Shown here piece after piece: positions 1 through 9,675 of a stretch of DNA of 64,000 bases. Position numbers and translations under genes: made by a program. How positions within the stretch are numbered: the stretch's first letter is position 1; every line of letters begins with the position of its first letter. A model generated the notes under the pieces. The model had not been told where the DNA came from, searched no databases, and was given only the letters and a program-made list of their open reading frames with translations. The stretch lies in the NCBI RefSeq assembly GCF_030409905.1, contig NZ_JAUFQT010000001.1, positions 2,583,001 to 2,647,000 of the forward strand, read 5' to 3'. This DNA comes from Echinicola jeungdonensis. GTDB taxonomy: Bacteria; Bacteroidota; Bacteroidia; Cytophagales; Cyclobacteriaceae.

Positions 1-2295
1 TACGCTAAAGTTGCCTTTTTTATCCTGGAACAATCTCCACAGCTTTTTCAGGAACTTGGACACTCCGTCGATACCATTAGTGTTCCAGGGTTTGAATTGC
101 TCTAGTGGCCCAAGGAACATTTCATAAAGCCTTAAGGTATCCGCACCATAACGGTCGATGATGTCATCCGGATTGACCACATTGTATTTGGACTTAGACA
201 TTTTTTCCACTTCGGCACCACAAATGTATTTGCCGTCTTCCAGTACAAATTCTGCTTCTGCCAAATCAGGTCTCCAGGCCTTGAAAGCTTCCAGGTCCAG
301 CACATCATTATGAACCATATTGACATCAACGTGCATTTCTGCAGTGTCGTAATCATTCCTCAAGCCATAGCTAACAAACTTATTGCTGCCTTTGACCCTA
401 TAGACAAAGTTGGAGCGGCCCTGGATCATGCCCTGGTTGATCATTTTTTTGAATGGCTCCACCACATTGACATATCCACGGTCATGGAGGAACTTGGTCC
501 AGAATCTTGAGTATAGTAAGTGGCCAGTGGCATGTTCGGAACCTCCGATATAAAGGTCCACAGCTTCCCAGTATTCCTGGGCTTCTTTGCTGACAAACTC
601 CTTGTCATTATGGGCATCCATATAACGGAAGAAATACCAGCTGGATCCCGCCCAACCCGGCATGGTGCTTAGTTCCAAAGGAAATTCTCCTTCCTCAGTT
701 TTATAAGTCCAGTCTGTTGCCCGGCCCAAAGGGGGTTCTCCATCCTCGGTGGGCAAATATTTATCTACCTCAGGAAGTACCAGAGGCAAATCTTTTTCAT
801 CAATTAAGTAAGGAACGTCATCCTTGAAATAAACCGGAAGTGGTTCACCCCAGTACCGCTGACGGGTAAAGATGGCATCCCGCATACGGTATTGAATTTT
901 GCCTTTACCGATTTTTTCTGTTTCAAGGAATTCGATGGCTTTGGCCATGGCTTCTTCCATGGGCAAGCCATCCAGAAAATCTGAATTCATGGCTGTAGCG
1001 CCCCATCCGTCAAAAGGGATATCATCTTTGCTTCCTTCCAATACCTGTCGGATTTCCATTCCAAAGTGTTTGGCATACCTGTAATCCCGGTCATCGTGGG
1101 CGGGAACGGCCATTACAGCTCCAGTGCCATAACCTGCCAAGACATAATCGGCCACCCAAATAGGAATTTCTTCTCCATTGAATGGGTTGATGGCATAACT
1201 TCCGGTAAAAGCCCCGGAGATGGTTTTAACATCACTCATCCGGTCTCTCTCCGAACGGTTTTTGGCCACTTCTATATAGGCTTCGGCTTCTTCCCTTTGA
1301 TCATCGGTGATCAGTTCTGTAGCCAGTTCACTTTCCGGTGCAAGTGCCAAATATGTAACCCCATAAATAGTATCAATCCGGGTAGTAAAGACCTTGATTT
1401 TGGTGTCACGGTTTTTGACCTGGAATACCATCTCTGCACCAGTGGATCTTCCGATCCAGTTGCGTTGCATTTCTTTGATGGGTTCCGGCCAGTCCACTTT
1501 TTCAAGGTCCTGCAATAGACGCTCTGCAAATGCAGTAATCCGCATACTCCATTGCATCATCTTTTTCCTTTCCACAGGGTGGCCGCCTCTTTCGGAAAAA
1601 CCGTCTTTTACTTCATCATTGGAAAGCACGGTTCCCAAGGCTGGACACCAGTTTACAGTGGTTTCAGCCAAATAGGTCAAGCGGTACTGTAAAAGAACTT
1701 GTTGCTGTTCTTTTTCAGAAAAACCCTTCCAATCATCAGCAGAAAAAATTTCAGTATCCTCATCACAAGCTGCATTGACCTGGGCATTCCCTTCTTTTTC
1801 AAAAATGGAAACCAGTTCTTGGATATCTTTAGCCTTTTCTTCAGACTTATCATAATAGCTATCAAAAAGCTGCATAAATATCCATTGGGTCCATTTGTAG
1901 TAAGATGGATCAGAAGTCCTTACCTCCTTGTCCCAGTCAAAAGCAAAACCGATATTTTTTAATTGCTCTGCATATCTTTTGATATTTTCCTCAGTGGTAA
2001 TGGCTGGGTGTTGCCCGGTCTGAATGGCATACTGTTCAGCAGGCAAGCCAAAGGAATCATACCCCATGGGATGCAGAACATTAAATCCCTGCAAGCGCTT
2101 GTAGCGGGTGACAATGTCCGAAGCAATGTAACCTAATGGGTGTCCCACATGCAAGCCTGACCCTGAGGGGTAGGGAAACATGTCCAGGGAATAAAATTTG
2201 GGTTTTTTAGGATCTATTTTGGCATTGAAAACCTGGGCGGAATCCCAGTAATCCTGCCATTTTTTTTCTATTTCTTGAAAATTATAGTCAGCCAT
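1..2295 (-). CDS. leuS: Leucyl-tRNA synthetase (3' end off the window)
   Basis: Class I aminoacyl-tRNA synthetase that charges tRNA-Leu in the cytoplasm. The start codon is at 2293-2295, giving the N-terminal residues [14 protein letters not shown]. The frame stays open for 765 codons down to base 1. The HIGH-type signature is HVGH at residues 49-52, within [16 protein letters not shown]. The KMSKS loop (EKMSKSKYN) lies near residues 695-702. The CP1 editing domain between them includes [16 protein letters not shown]. Family members are about 920-950 residues, so the missing part should be the C-terminal anticodon-binding and tRNA-contact domains. The gene stands alone, facing away from a 565-bp noncoding stretch. 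The identification is secure. Confidence 0.97.
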   Translation of the reverse strand, partial: MADYNFQEIEKKWQDYWDSAQVFNAKIDPKKPKFYSLDMFPYPSGSGLHVGHPLGYIASDIVTRYKRLQGFNVLHPMGYDSFGLPAEQYAIQTGQHPAITTEENIKRYAEQLKNIGFAFDWDKEVRTSDPSYYKWTQWIFMQLFDSYYDKSEEKAKDIQELVSIFEKEGNAQVNAACDEDTEIFSADDWKGFSEKEQQQVLLQYRLTYLAETTVNWCPALGTVLSNDEVKDGFSERGGHPVERKKMMQWSMRITAFAERLLQDLEKVDWPEPIKEMQRNWIGRSTGAEMVFQVKNRDTKIKVFTTRIDTIYGVTYLALAPESELATELITDDQREEAEAYIEVAKNRSERDRMSDVKTISGAFTGSYAINPFNGEEIPIWVADYVLAGYGTGAVMAVPAHDDRDYRYAKHFGMEIRQVLEGSKDDIPFDGWGATAMNSDFLDGLPMEEAMAKAIEFLETEKIGKGKIQYRMRDAIFTRQRYWGEPLPVYFKDDVPYLIDEKDLPLVLPEVDKYLPTEDGEPPLGRATDWTYKTEEGEFPLELSTMPGWAGSSWYFFRYMDAHNDKEFVSKEAQEYWEAVDLYIGGSEHATGHLLYSRFWTKFLHDRGYVNVVEPFKKMINQGMIQGRSNFVYRVKGSNKFVSYGLRNDYDTAEMHVDVNMVHNDVLDLEAFKAWRPDLAEAEFVLEDGKYICGAEVEKMSKSKYNVVNPDDIIDRYGADTLRLYEMFLGPLEQFKPWNTNGIDGVSKFLKKLWRLFQDKKGNFSV

Positions 2296-2860
2296 TTTTT
2301 AGCAATATTATTACTTGTGATAGGTTTGCCAGCAAAATTAAAAAAATAAATGGGATATACCCTTTGAAATCAGTTTCAAGTACCAAGATGCTAGTGTCAA
2401 GATAGAACAAAGCACCAAGATTAAAGAGCCAGGATGGTGGAAACTGACTTTTCCCTTATTTTAATTTACCATTGGTTAAGTTGAGTCTAAGCGTTCTGTG
2501 CAATTTGCTAAATACTAAGGACTCACGACTATATGTTGACCAATAGCCCCCTCAAGAGGGATTTAGGGGTAGTTAGTAGCAAGAAAGAGCAAAGAATTAA
2601 GTGTAAAGAGTAAAGATCGGAGCTGCTTCAAATCTCCTGACTCCCCTCAAAAACGATTCATTAAAAACCATGGTTTTATCTCAAGCTACTGCCAATAAAG
2701 GTCTCTGTTACCGGAAAGGCCCTTTTAGTTGAAATTTGGAAACCGATTTTAGTGTAATAATAAGGGATCTGGAACCATAAGTGAAAAATAAATAAACTTA
2801 GCCTCTATCCTATATAGATACTTCAAAAGGCTCAAAATTCAGCTCTCAATTCCCCCACAA
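2296..2860. other. Noncoding spacer of 565 bp
   Basis: No plausible gene is seen. The stretch holds one short C/G-rich inverted element near 2545-2571 and several AG-rich, loosely repeated words of the CAAGAAAGAGCAAAGA type around 2396-2615. The leuS promoter should lie just above 2295, but no clear TAnnTTTG box was found. Confidence 0.5.
2545..2571. repeat. REP-like palindromic element
   Basis: The words CCCCCTCAAGAGGG and TTTAGGGG can pair in part (CCCCT with AGGGG, or CCCTC with GAGGG) to form a small hairpin. Similar CCCCCT...AGAGGGATTTAGGGG words occur dispersed between genes in many Bacteroidota genomes. This window shows only one copy, so the repeat status is inference. Confidence 0.35.
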
Positions 2861-3823
2861 TTACCAGAAACGCCAGCCTCTTTGCCTTGTTCTTCCTCTT
2901 CGGAGCCAATTTTCCCAGATATCTTGTGAGAAGTAGATTTCCAATCCGATGTTTAAAGTAAAATACCCATCATACCTATGGGTCAGGCCACTTCCCCGCC
3001 GGATACGGTGCCGCATGGTGCCGTGTTTATCAAAATAAATCCGTTGTTTGATTTTTTCCACATTCGGCTCTCCATTGTCCAATAGCCAGTCGTTATTTCT
3101 TACTGCCAACCTGAGTCGGTCAGGATAGGGGCCCTCTCCATATTCTCCATAACTTGCTAATAAATTTTGGTAAAAATCTCCAATGTCAAAATCACTGATA
3201 TCATCCATATAATCCGTCAGGGTAAAACGGTAATTCCCTTCAATAAATAAATCCGTATAAACATTGAGTTTATATTTCATGCCCAGCCCCATAGGAAATA
3301 CCACAATTACGGCAGGGTAGGGGTTGCCCTCCAGTTGGAGAGGTCGCAAGCTTACCCATTCCCCATCTAATTGGGCTTTAGGGGTGTTAGTGCTGGCCCC
3401 CACACCAGCAAAAATATACCAGTTGAGGAAGTGTCTGGTAATATTGTTGAGTCGAACGGGTTTCCAGTGGTATTCTCCCAAAAAAGCAACTTCAAAGTTT
3501 CTCGCCCGGAAATGTAGGTTTCTGGGCTCCCGCAAACTTCTGGGGTCGGCAGGAGGATCCTGCCCGGACATTTGTATAAATGACCCCTCCAATCGTAGCC
3601 TTGTTTTGGTCCCAATAGTCCGCCGGACATTGACCGAAAAATTGTAATCAGGCTGAATTCCTTCTTCGTATTTCCACAAGGAATACAATTCACCGAAATA
3701 TTGGGTTACTCCACCTCCTGCACCGACTGACCAGGGCTCCTCAAACCGGAACCGGTAAAATGCTTGCCCGTAGGACTCCTTGGCCAAAACAATAAAAAAT
3801 AATATGAGGATGAACCGCTTCAT
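2861..3823 (-). CDS. DUF6089-like outer-membrane beta-barrel protein
   Basis: Predicted outer-membrane protein of 320 residues. Residues 1-20 form a signal peptide (MKRFILILFFIVLAKESYGQ). The mature part alternates aromatic and polar residues in short beta strands typical of small barrels, for example YFGELYSLW near residue 42 and YTDLFIEGNYRFTLTDYMDD near residue 190. The early GGGVTQYFGELYSL stretch resembles DUF6089 proteins of Bacteroidota. The protein ends in an aromatic residue (RGWRFW), which suits Bam-dependent insertion. The biochemical function is unknown. It is transcribed toward leuS, downstream of the MscS gene, and is probably monocistronic. Confidence 0.75.
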   Translation of the reverse strand: MKRFILILFFIVLAKESYGQAFYRFRFEEPWSVGAGGGVTQYFGELYSLWKYEEGIQPDYNFSVNVRRTIGTKTRLRLEGSFIQMSGQDPPADPRSLREPRNLHFRARNFEVAFLGEYHWKPVRLNNITRHFLNWYIFAGVGASTNTPKAQLDGEWVSLRPLQLEGNPYPAVIVVFPMGLGMKYKLNVYTDLFIEGNYRFTLTDYMDDISDFDIGDFYQNLLASYGEYGEGPYPDRLRLAVRNNDWLLDNGEPNVEKIKQRIYFDKHGTMRHRIRRGSGLTHRYDGYFTLNIGLEIYFSQDIWENWLRRGRTRQRGWRFW

Positions 3824-3916
3824 TAATTTGATGGGTGGTTATTGTTTGAGATGCATAAAAGTTAATTCAAAAAACCTTTATGTGTAAATATAATGTAATT
3901 TTTAAAATATTGAAAA

Positions 3917-4819
3917 TCAGTAGTTAAACTTTTCAAATCCGGATTTCAAATGCAAATCTCTTTGAGGGTATGGGATTTGTATTCCCTCCTCCCTAAACCG
4001 CCTGAAAATTTCATAATAAAGTTGACTTTTCAAAACGTTGGGCTTGTTAATATAGGCGGAGGACCAAACCCTTAAAATAAAATCCAGGCTGCTGTCCCCG
4101 TATTCTTGAAATAAAACATCCGGTGGTGGAGATTTTAAAACGCCCTCATGGGCAATGGCCACTTCCTGTAAGATTTCTTTTACCTTTTGGGGATCTTCCT
4201 TGTAAGAAACATGAACCGGATAGTTGAACCGGATATTTCGGTCATTATGGGACCAGTTGATTACGGGGTTGTCAATAAATTGGCTGTTGGGCACGATGAT
4301 GGTTATATTGTCATTGGTGACGACCATAGTCGATCGGGCTGATATTTTTATTACATCTCCATTGACCTCCTCCACTTCAATTCTGTCTCCCACTTTGATG
4401 GGCTGTTCAAAAAGGATAATTAGGCCACTGATAAAATTGTTGGTGATATTTTGGAGACCAAAACCTATACCCACACCTAATGCTCCGGCCAAAATACCAA
4501 GGGCACTCATGTCTATCCCGGTATTTTGGAGAATGACTACGGTACCCACGGTGATCATGATATATTTCAAAATGGTACCCACAGATTGGCGGGTTCCGAT
4601 TTCCATATGGTACCGTGGCAGGAGCTTGTGGACAAGGAATTTTCTGATCCATTCGGATACCACAATCAGGACAAAAATGGATATGATCAGGGTAATAATA
4701 ATGCCGATGGTGAGTTTGGAATCACCTATGTTTAATATGGTGGTACCCAAAAGGTCTTTCAATCGCTCCAGGATAGCGCTTAGCCCTTCCTCCTTTATAT
4801 CCTGTAAAAGATCCTGCAT
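3917..4819 (-). CDS. MscS-family mechanosensitive ion channel
   Basis: Small-conductance mechanosensitive channel of the inner membrane that releases solutes on hypo-osmotic shock. From Met at 4819 the protein has 300 residues, beginning MQDLLQDIKEEGL. The reading frame is open up to 4870, which adds 17 residues with little signal-like character, so I prefer the later start. Three hydrophobic helices fill the N-terminal half. The pore helix is glycine/alanine rich (ALGILAGALGVGIGFGLQNITNNFISG). The beta domain follows, with GDRIEVEEVNGDVIKISARSTMV and the family signature VPNSQFI. The cytoplasmic alpha/beta domain ends near the C-terminus. The gene stands alone. Confidence 0.93.
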   Translation of the reverse strand: MQDLLQDIKEEGLSAILERLKDLLGTTILNIGDSKLTIGIIITLIISIFVLIVVSEWIRKFLVHKLLPRYHMEIGTRQSVGTILKYIMITVGTVVILQNTGIDMSALGILAGALGVGIGFGLQNITNNFISGLIILFEQPIKVGDRIEVEEVNGDVIKISARSTMVVTNDNITIIVPNSQFIDNPVINWSHNDRNIRFNYPVHVSYKEDPQKVKEILQEVAIAHEGVLKSPPPDVLFQEYGDSSLDFILRVWSSAYINKPNVLKSQLYYEIFRRFREEGIQIPYPQRDLHLKSGFEKFNY

Positions 4820-4950
4820 AATGTTGAAAATTGGTTGAAATGCCCTTTTTATTGGGAATATTTGATACAAAATAATAATATTTATATTGCAAATCCAGTA
4901 GATAAATAATTGTTTTTATCAAAAATTTGGAGGAGAGCTAGGTGAAAAAT

Positions 4951-4984
4951 TTTGAAAGATGTATGCTTTAATTATTTAATTTTG
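4951..4984 (+). promoter_or_regulatory. Candidate promoter for the GNAT-nitrilase/kds operon
   Basis: TTTG at 4951-4954 and a perfect -7 box TAATTTTG at 4977-4984 are separated by 22 nt, slightly longer than the usual 19-21. The -7 box ends 4 nt before the ATG at 4989, so transcription would start at or next to the start codon. Confidence 0.5.
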
Positions 4985-4988
4985 GGTC

Positions 4989-6530
4989 ATGACGAAGCAA
5001 AAAGAAGAGATTGTCCACCGATTAAAACTGAGAAACCTGCATCTCTCAGATTATAAAAATATCCATGAGATCATGGTGAATATTTACAAAAACCAGGCTA
5101 TGGCATATACCCGGCAGGAGTTTAAAAACCAAATAAATGCATTTCCGGAAGGGCAGATATGCATTGAAGATAATGGCAGGATTGTGGCTGTAGCTTTGAG
5201 TTTGATTGTGGATTACAGCAAATTTGGGGACAATCATACCCATGACCAGATCACAGGGTATGGGAAATTTGATACCCACGATCCGGAAGGGGACACGCTT
5301 TATGGAACCGATGTTTTTGTGGACCGGGAATACCGGGGGCTACGGCTGGGGAGAAGGCTTTATGATGCCCGAAAGGAGCTTTGTGAAAACCTGAATCTCC
5401 GCAGTATCATTGCTGGGGGAAGAATCCCCGGTTACAGCAAATATGCTGACCAAATGACTCCCAGAAAATATATTGACCTGGTCAAAAACAAAGAGATTTA
5501 TGATCCTGTACTCTCTTTCCAATTGGCCAATGAGTTTCATGTGCGGAAGGTCATTACCAAATATTTGCCTGAAGATAAAGATTCCAGGGCTTATGCCACC
5601 TTGTTGGAGTGGAATAATATTTATTATGAAAAGGATGAAAAACTCATTGGTAACCAAAAATCCATTGTCCGGCTGGGTTTGGTGCAATGGAAAATGCGGC
5701 GCTTTAAGGATATCGATGACCTGATGCAACAGGTGGAATTTTTTGTGGACACCGTATCGGGTTACAAATCGGACTTTTGCCTTTTGCCGGAGTTTTTCAA
5801 TGCGCCGTTATTGGCCGACTTTAATGATATGGATGCTTCTGAGGCCATCAGGAACCTGGCAGATTATACCGAGGAGATTTTGATAAGGATGAAGGACCTG
5901 GCCATTTCCTACAATGTGAATATCATAGCTGGCAGTATGCCGGAATATGACGGAAAAAAACTCCGGAATGTAAGCTACCTCTGCCGTAGGGATGGTACCA
6001 CAGATAAACAATATAAATTGCATATCACGCCGGATGAGCAAGCCTATTGGGGCCTTCAGGGAGGAAATGGGATCAAAGTATTTGACACTGATGCAGGAAG
6101 GATAGGGATTCTAATCTGTTATGATGTGGAATTCCCCGAGTTGGGTAGGATTTTGGCCGAGCAGGAAATGGATATTTTATTTATTCCTTTCTGGACCGAT
6201 ACCAAAAATGCCTACCTTCGTGTCAGCACCTGCGCAAAAGCCAGGGCAGTGGAAAATGAATGCTTTGTTGCTATTACAGGTTCTGTAGGGAATTTGCCCA
6301 GGGTCGAAAATATGGATATCCAGCATTCTCAGGCTGCCATTTATTCACCCTGTGATTTTTCATTTCCCCATGATGCGGTAGTAGCAGAAGCTTCACTAAA
6401 CACTGAAACGACTATTGTGGCGGATGTAGACCTGGATTTATTGACCAAATTGCACAAAGTGGGTAGTGTAAGGAATCTGCAACAAAGGCGTTTGGATCTT
6501 TATTCCATCCAATGGAAAAAAAATAAATAG
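4989..6530 (+). CDS. GNAT acetyltransferase fused to a nitrilase-superfamily amidohydrolase
   Basis: Bifunctional protein of 513 residues. Residues about 10-210 form a GNAT domain, with the acetyl-CoA pyrophosphate loop RGLRLGRRLY at 116-125. Residues about 225-510 form a carbon-nitrogen hydrolase domain. Its Glu-Lys-Cys triad is complete: E268 (LLPEFF), K343 (YKLHITPDE) and C377 (LICYDVEFPE). Nitrilase-superfamily enzymes cleave or transfer amide and nitrile groups through the cysteine. The GNAT half probably acetylates an amine. The fusion architecture is known in bacteria but its substrate is not. The gene lies 2 bp ahead of kdsC on the same strand, so it may be the first gene of a Kdo operon. 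A link to Kdo chemistry is not evident from sequence. No signal peptide is seen. Confidence 0.9.
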   Translation: MTKQKEEIVHRLKLRNLHLSDYKNIHEIMVNIYKNQAMAYTRQEFKNQINAFPEGQICIEDNGRIVAVALSLIVDYSKFGDNHTHDQITGYGKFDTHDPEGDTLYGTDVFVDREYRGLRLGRRLYDARKELCENLNLRSIIAGGRIPGYSKYADQMTPRKYIDLVKNKEIYDPVLSFQLANEFHVRKVITKYLPEDKDSRAYATLLEWNNIYYEKDEKLIGNQKSIVRLGLVQWKMRRFKDIDDLMQQVEFFVDTVSGYKSDFCLLPEFFNAPLLADFNDMDASEAIRNLADYTEEILIRMKDLAISYNVNIIAGSMPEYDGKKLRNVSYLCRRDGTTDKQYKLHITPDEQAYWGLQGGNGIKVFDTDAGRIGILICYDVEFPELGRILAEQEMDILFIPFWTDTKNAYLRVSTCAKARAVENECFVAITGSVGNLPRVENMDIQHSQAAIYSPCDFSFPHDAVVAEASLNTETTIVADVDLDLLTKLHKVGSVRNLQQRRLDLYSIQWKKNK

Positions 6531-6532
6531 CA

Positions 6533-7084
6533 ATGGAGAATTACCTCTCAGGAATGAATGATATTATCCGTGAAAAAGCCTCACGGGTCAAATTATTGAT
6601 CACTGATATAGATGGAGTCCTTACTGATGGCGGGGTGATTTATGATGATAATTATCTGGAATATAAAAAATTCAATGTAAAGGATGGATTGATCGTCAAA
6701 GTCTTAAAAAATAATGGTTTGAAGATTGGGGCCATTACCGGTAGAAATTCACCTGTTGTACGGAGCCGCTGTGAAGAATTGGATTTTGATTTTCATTATC
6801 ATGGTATTAGTCACAAGGGCGAAAAGCTGGATGAGGTCCTTAAGAAATTTCAAATAGGACTTGATGAATGTGCTTACATTGGGGATGACCTGATCGATAT
6901 TCCCATTTTGACCAGGGTGGGGTTTTCAGCTGCTCCAATAGATGCCTTGCCTTATGTAAGGCAAAAAGTCGATTTTATTTCCTCCCTTCCGGGTGGAAAA
7001 GGGGTGTTCCGCGAAGTAGCAGATGTGATCTTAAGTTCAAAGGGGCTTTTAGAGAAAATAATAAACGAATTGTCAGAAAAATAA
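6533..7084 (+). CDS. kdsC: 3-deoxy-D-manno-octulosonate 8-phosphate phosphatase
   Basis: HAD-superfamily phosphatase (C0 type, no cap) that removes phosphate from Kdo-8-phosphate to give Kdo for lipid A inner core. The length of 183 residues fits the family (about 170-190). HAD motif I is DIDGVLTDG, with nucleophile D25 and acid/base D27. Motif II is T69-G70-R71, motif III is K95 (HKGEK), and motif IV is GDDLID at 117-122. The start is 2 bp after the upstream stop, and kdsA follows after 4 bp. This synteny with the enzyme that makes its substrate strongly supports the call. Confidence 0.95.
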   Translation: MENYLSGMNDIIREKASRVKLLITDIDGVLTDGGVIYDDNYLEYKKFNVKDGLIVKVLKNNGLKIGAITGRNSPVVRSRCEELDFDFHYHGISHKGEKLDEVLKKFQIGLDECAYIGDDLIDIPILTRVGFSAAPIDALPYVRQKVDFISSLPGGKGVFREVADVILSSKGLLEKIINELSEK

Positions 7085-7088
7085 AAAA

Positions 7089-7937
7089 ATGAAAGTATCC
7101 ACCCAACCCATGAAAATCTCTGAGGAGATCGTTTTGGGGAAAAATAAACCTGTTTTGTTTTCCGGACCTTGTGCGGTAGAGAGTTTTGATATATGCATGG
7201 AGATAGGGGAAAAAGTCAAAAAGGAAACCCAACGTTTGGGTTTTGATTATGTTTTTAAAGCCTCTTTTGATAAAGCCAACCGGACTTCCTCAGGTTCTTT
7301 TAGAGGCATAGGTATGGACATGTCTTTAGAGGTTCTCCAAAGAGTGGGAAAAGAGCTTGGAGTGCCTTTGGTGACAGATGTGCATGAAAGCCATCAGGTT
7401 TCTGAAGTGGCCCAAGTGGTGGATGTAATTCAAATTCCCGCCTTCCTTTGTCGCCAGACGGATTTGCTATTGGCTGCAGGCCAATCAGGAAAAGCTGTGA
7501 AAATAAAAAGAGGGCAGTTTATGGCTCCTGAAGATATGCAATATGCGGTCCAAAAAGTAAGGTCAACCGGAAATGAAAATGTCTGCCTTACTGAAAGGGG
7601 ATATTCACTTGGTTATCATAACCTGGTAGTGGATATGCGGTCATTGCCTACGATGAGGCAATTTGCCCCCGTGGTTTTTGATGTCACCCATTCCGTACAG
7701 CAACCCGGAGGTCAGGGAGGATCCAGTGGCGGACAGCGGCAATTTGCTCCCTACCTGGCCCGTGCAGCTGCTGCCACAGGTGTAGATGGGTTTTTTATCG
7801 AAACCCATCCCGATCCATCTATAGCCCTAAGTGATGGCCCTAATATGGTTCCTTTAAACCAAATGGGAGGATTTTTGGAAATGCTTAAAGCTACCTGGGA
7901 ATTGGGGAATAGCTATAAAGAATTCCAATTGAAATAA
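7089..7937 (+). CDS. kdsA: 3-deoxy-8-phosphooctulonate synthase
   Basis: Condenses phosphoenolpyruvate with arabinose 5-phosphate to give Kdo-8-phosphate, the first committed step of Kdo synthesis, in the cytoplasm. The protein has 282 residues, the usual size. Signatures include FSGPCAVES near residue 24, KASFDKANRTSSGSFRG at 57-73, and QIPAFLCRQTDLL near residue 115. C28 sits in the position of the metal-ligand cysteine of metal-dependent KdsA enzymes. A second Met at residue 8 is a possible start. It is the last gene of the unit and is followed directly by a hairpin terminator. Confidence 0.97.
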   Translation: MKVSTQPMKISEEIVLGKNKPVLFSGPCAVESFDICMEIGEKVKKETQRLGFDYVFKASFDKANRTSSGSFRGIGMDMSLEVLQRVGKELGVPLVTDVHESHQVSEVAQVVDVIQIPAFLCRQTDLLLAAGQSGKAVKIKRGQFMAPEDMQYAVQKVRSTGNENVCLTERGYSLGYHNLVVDMRSLPTMRQFAPVVFDVTHSVQQPGGQGGSSGGQRQFAPYLARAAAATGVDGFFIETHPDPSIALSDGPNMVPLNQMGGFLEMLKATWELGNSYKEFQLK

Positions 7938-7945
7938 AATTATTG

Positions 7946-7980
7946 AGCCGGAGTTTCCGGCTTTTTCTTTTTATTTTTTA
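7946..7980 (+). terminator. Rho-independent terminator after kdsA
   Basis: Perfect 7-bp stem AGCCGGA/TCCGGCT (7946-7952 with 7956-7962) with a GTT loop, followed by a T-rich tract. It ends the GNAT-nitrilase/kdsC/kdsA unit. Confidence 0.9.
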
Positions 7981-8007
7981 ACTTTCAGTCCATCAATCTC
8001 TTCGATT

Positions 8008-9675
8008 ATGAAGCTTCGGTATTTTTTATTTATTGCAAGCTTTTCATTGATTTTTACAGCCCGATGTAATCAGCAAAAGGCTGAGCAAGACCTCCCCAAC
8101 TCAATCAGAACTGTCCTGGAATCAAGGCTGCCCAATGGGGATTTGGAAATTGCGAAAGAACATATTTACCTTACCGGCCTATTGAATGAATTTTACTATT
8201 TCCGGAATTTTAAGCCGGCATGGACACAGGAAGGTAAATTGACCTGCCAGGCCCGTGAACTGCATTACCAAATCCAACAATCCCAATTTGATGGGCTTTT
8301 CCCAAGTGATTACCACCATAATGCCATTGAGGAGCTGTTTGTGGAATTGGACTCAATCAATGAAAGAGGGAGCCAAGTCCCTGAAAATAAATTATCCCAA
8401 TTGGATGTGTTGTTGTCAGATGCTTATATGCGACTTGGAACCCATCTTTATTTTGGAAAGGTAGATCCGGAAGATTTGACAGCTGGTTGGAACATTCCAG
8501 TAAAAAAATCCAATCCCCAACTTCCCAATCATCTGGAAACGGCAATCCGGAAAAAAAATATAGCAGAAAGTTTGGAGTCCCTGTGTCCATCTTTCCCTAT
8601 ATATCAACAAATGCGGAATTTCCTCAGGGATTTTGTTAATCTGGAGGAAAAAACAAATCAATGGAAAAAGGTTTCCGAGGCTAAAATGATTCAACCCTTG
8701 GAAAGAAATAAGGACATTCCCCTTATTAGGGATAGATTAATATTCTGGAAGGATTTGGTGCCTTATCCGGTGGAAGATGAGGAGGTCTATGACTCGGCCA
8801 TGTTGGAAGGGGTGTATCGTTTCCAGGAAAGATATGGTTTGAATCAGGATGGGATAATTGGTAAAGCTACTTTAGAAGCCCTGAATGAATCCCCTGAAGA
8901 TTTAATACAAAAAGTGTCTGTCAACCTGGAAAGGTTACGTTGGTTACCTGATACATTGATTGATAATCGGTTTATTGTGGTCAATATTGCCAATTTTCAG
9001 TTAGACCTTATGCAGCATGGAGGAAGGGATACTCTATTGACCTCAACGGCCATTGTGGGAAGGGCTTACCGAAGTACACCTGTTTTTAGTGCTCAGATGT
9101 CTTATTTGGTTTTTAATCCTGTATGGACCGTCCCACCTGGGATTTTGAAAGCGGATGTCCTACCTGAGATCAAAAAAGATTTGGAGTATTTGGAAAAAAA
9201 GCATATGAAGGTTTTTACCAGTGGAGGGCAGGAAGTTGATCCCAATAAAATTGACTGGAGAAATGCAGTTGCTGATAAATTTCCTTATTTGGTAAAACAG
9301 GTTCCCGGCCCCCATAATTCCATGGGGCTGGTGAAGTTCATGTTTCCCAATAAATACAATGTCTATATCCATGATACTCCAGAGAAAGAGCTGTTTAAAA
9401 AAGATACCAGGGCGTTCAGTTCAGGATGTATCCGGATCCAAAAACCTTTTGAGTTAGCAAAAATATTATTAAAGGAACATCCTGATTGGCCGGAAGAAAA
9501 AATTGAAGAGGCCATCCAGGCAGGAAAAGAACAAACCGTTAGTTTTAAAGCTAAAATTCCTGTGGTGGTTTTATACCTTAGTTTTTGGACAGACTGGGAA
9601 GGGAAACCCCAAATCAGAAGGGATGTTTACAAAAGGGACAAACCACTTTATGAGGTGCTGTCCTCTAGGAAGTAA
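8008..9675 (+). CDS. Secreted L,D-transpeptidase with peptidoglycan-binding domain (YkuD, YcbB-like)
   Basis: Periplasmic enzyme predicted to form 3-3 crosslinks in peptidoglycan or attach proteins to it. The protein has 555 residues. A signal sequence ends near C20 (FTARCNQQ). The Arg before the Cys makes a lipobox doubtful. A long helical region fills residues 50-230, a peptidoglycan-binding-1 domain lies near 263-295 (YRFQERYGLNQDGIIGKATL), and the YkuD domain spans about 322-490. The catalytic set is present: H455 (YIHDTP), and S472-G473-C474-I475-R476 (FSSGCIRIQKP). The C-terminal extension to 555 is usual for the YcbB type. Its last 28 bases overlap the end of a second L,D-transpeptidase gene on the opposite strand. 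Confidence 0.94.
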   Translation: MKLRYFLFIASFSLIFTARCNQQKAEQDLPNSIRTVLESRLPNGDLEIAKEHIYLTGLLNEFYYFRNFKPAWTQEGKLTCQARELHYQIQQSQFDGLFPSDYHHNAIEELFVELDSINERGSQVPENKLSQLDVLLSDAYMRLGTHLYFGKVDPEDLTAGWNIPVKKSNPQLPNHLETAIRKKNIAESLESLCPSFPIYQQMRNFLRDFVNLEEKTNQWKKVSEAKMIQPLERNKDIPLIRDRLIFWKDLVPYPVEDEEVYDSAMLEGVYRFQERYGLNQDGIIGKATLEALNESPEDLIQKVSVNLERLRWLPDTLIDNRFIVVNIANFQLDLMQHGGRDTLLTSTAIVGRAYRSTPVFSAQMSYLVFNPVWTVPPGILKADVLPEIKKDLEYLEKKHMKVFTSGGQEVDPNKIDWRNAVADKFPYLVKQVPGPHNSMGLVKFMFPNKYNVYIHDTPEKELFKKDTRAFSSGCIRIQKPFELAKILLKEHPDWPEEKIEEAIQAGKEQTVSFKAKIPVVVLYLSFWTDWEGKPQIRRDVYKRDKPLYEVLSSRK

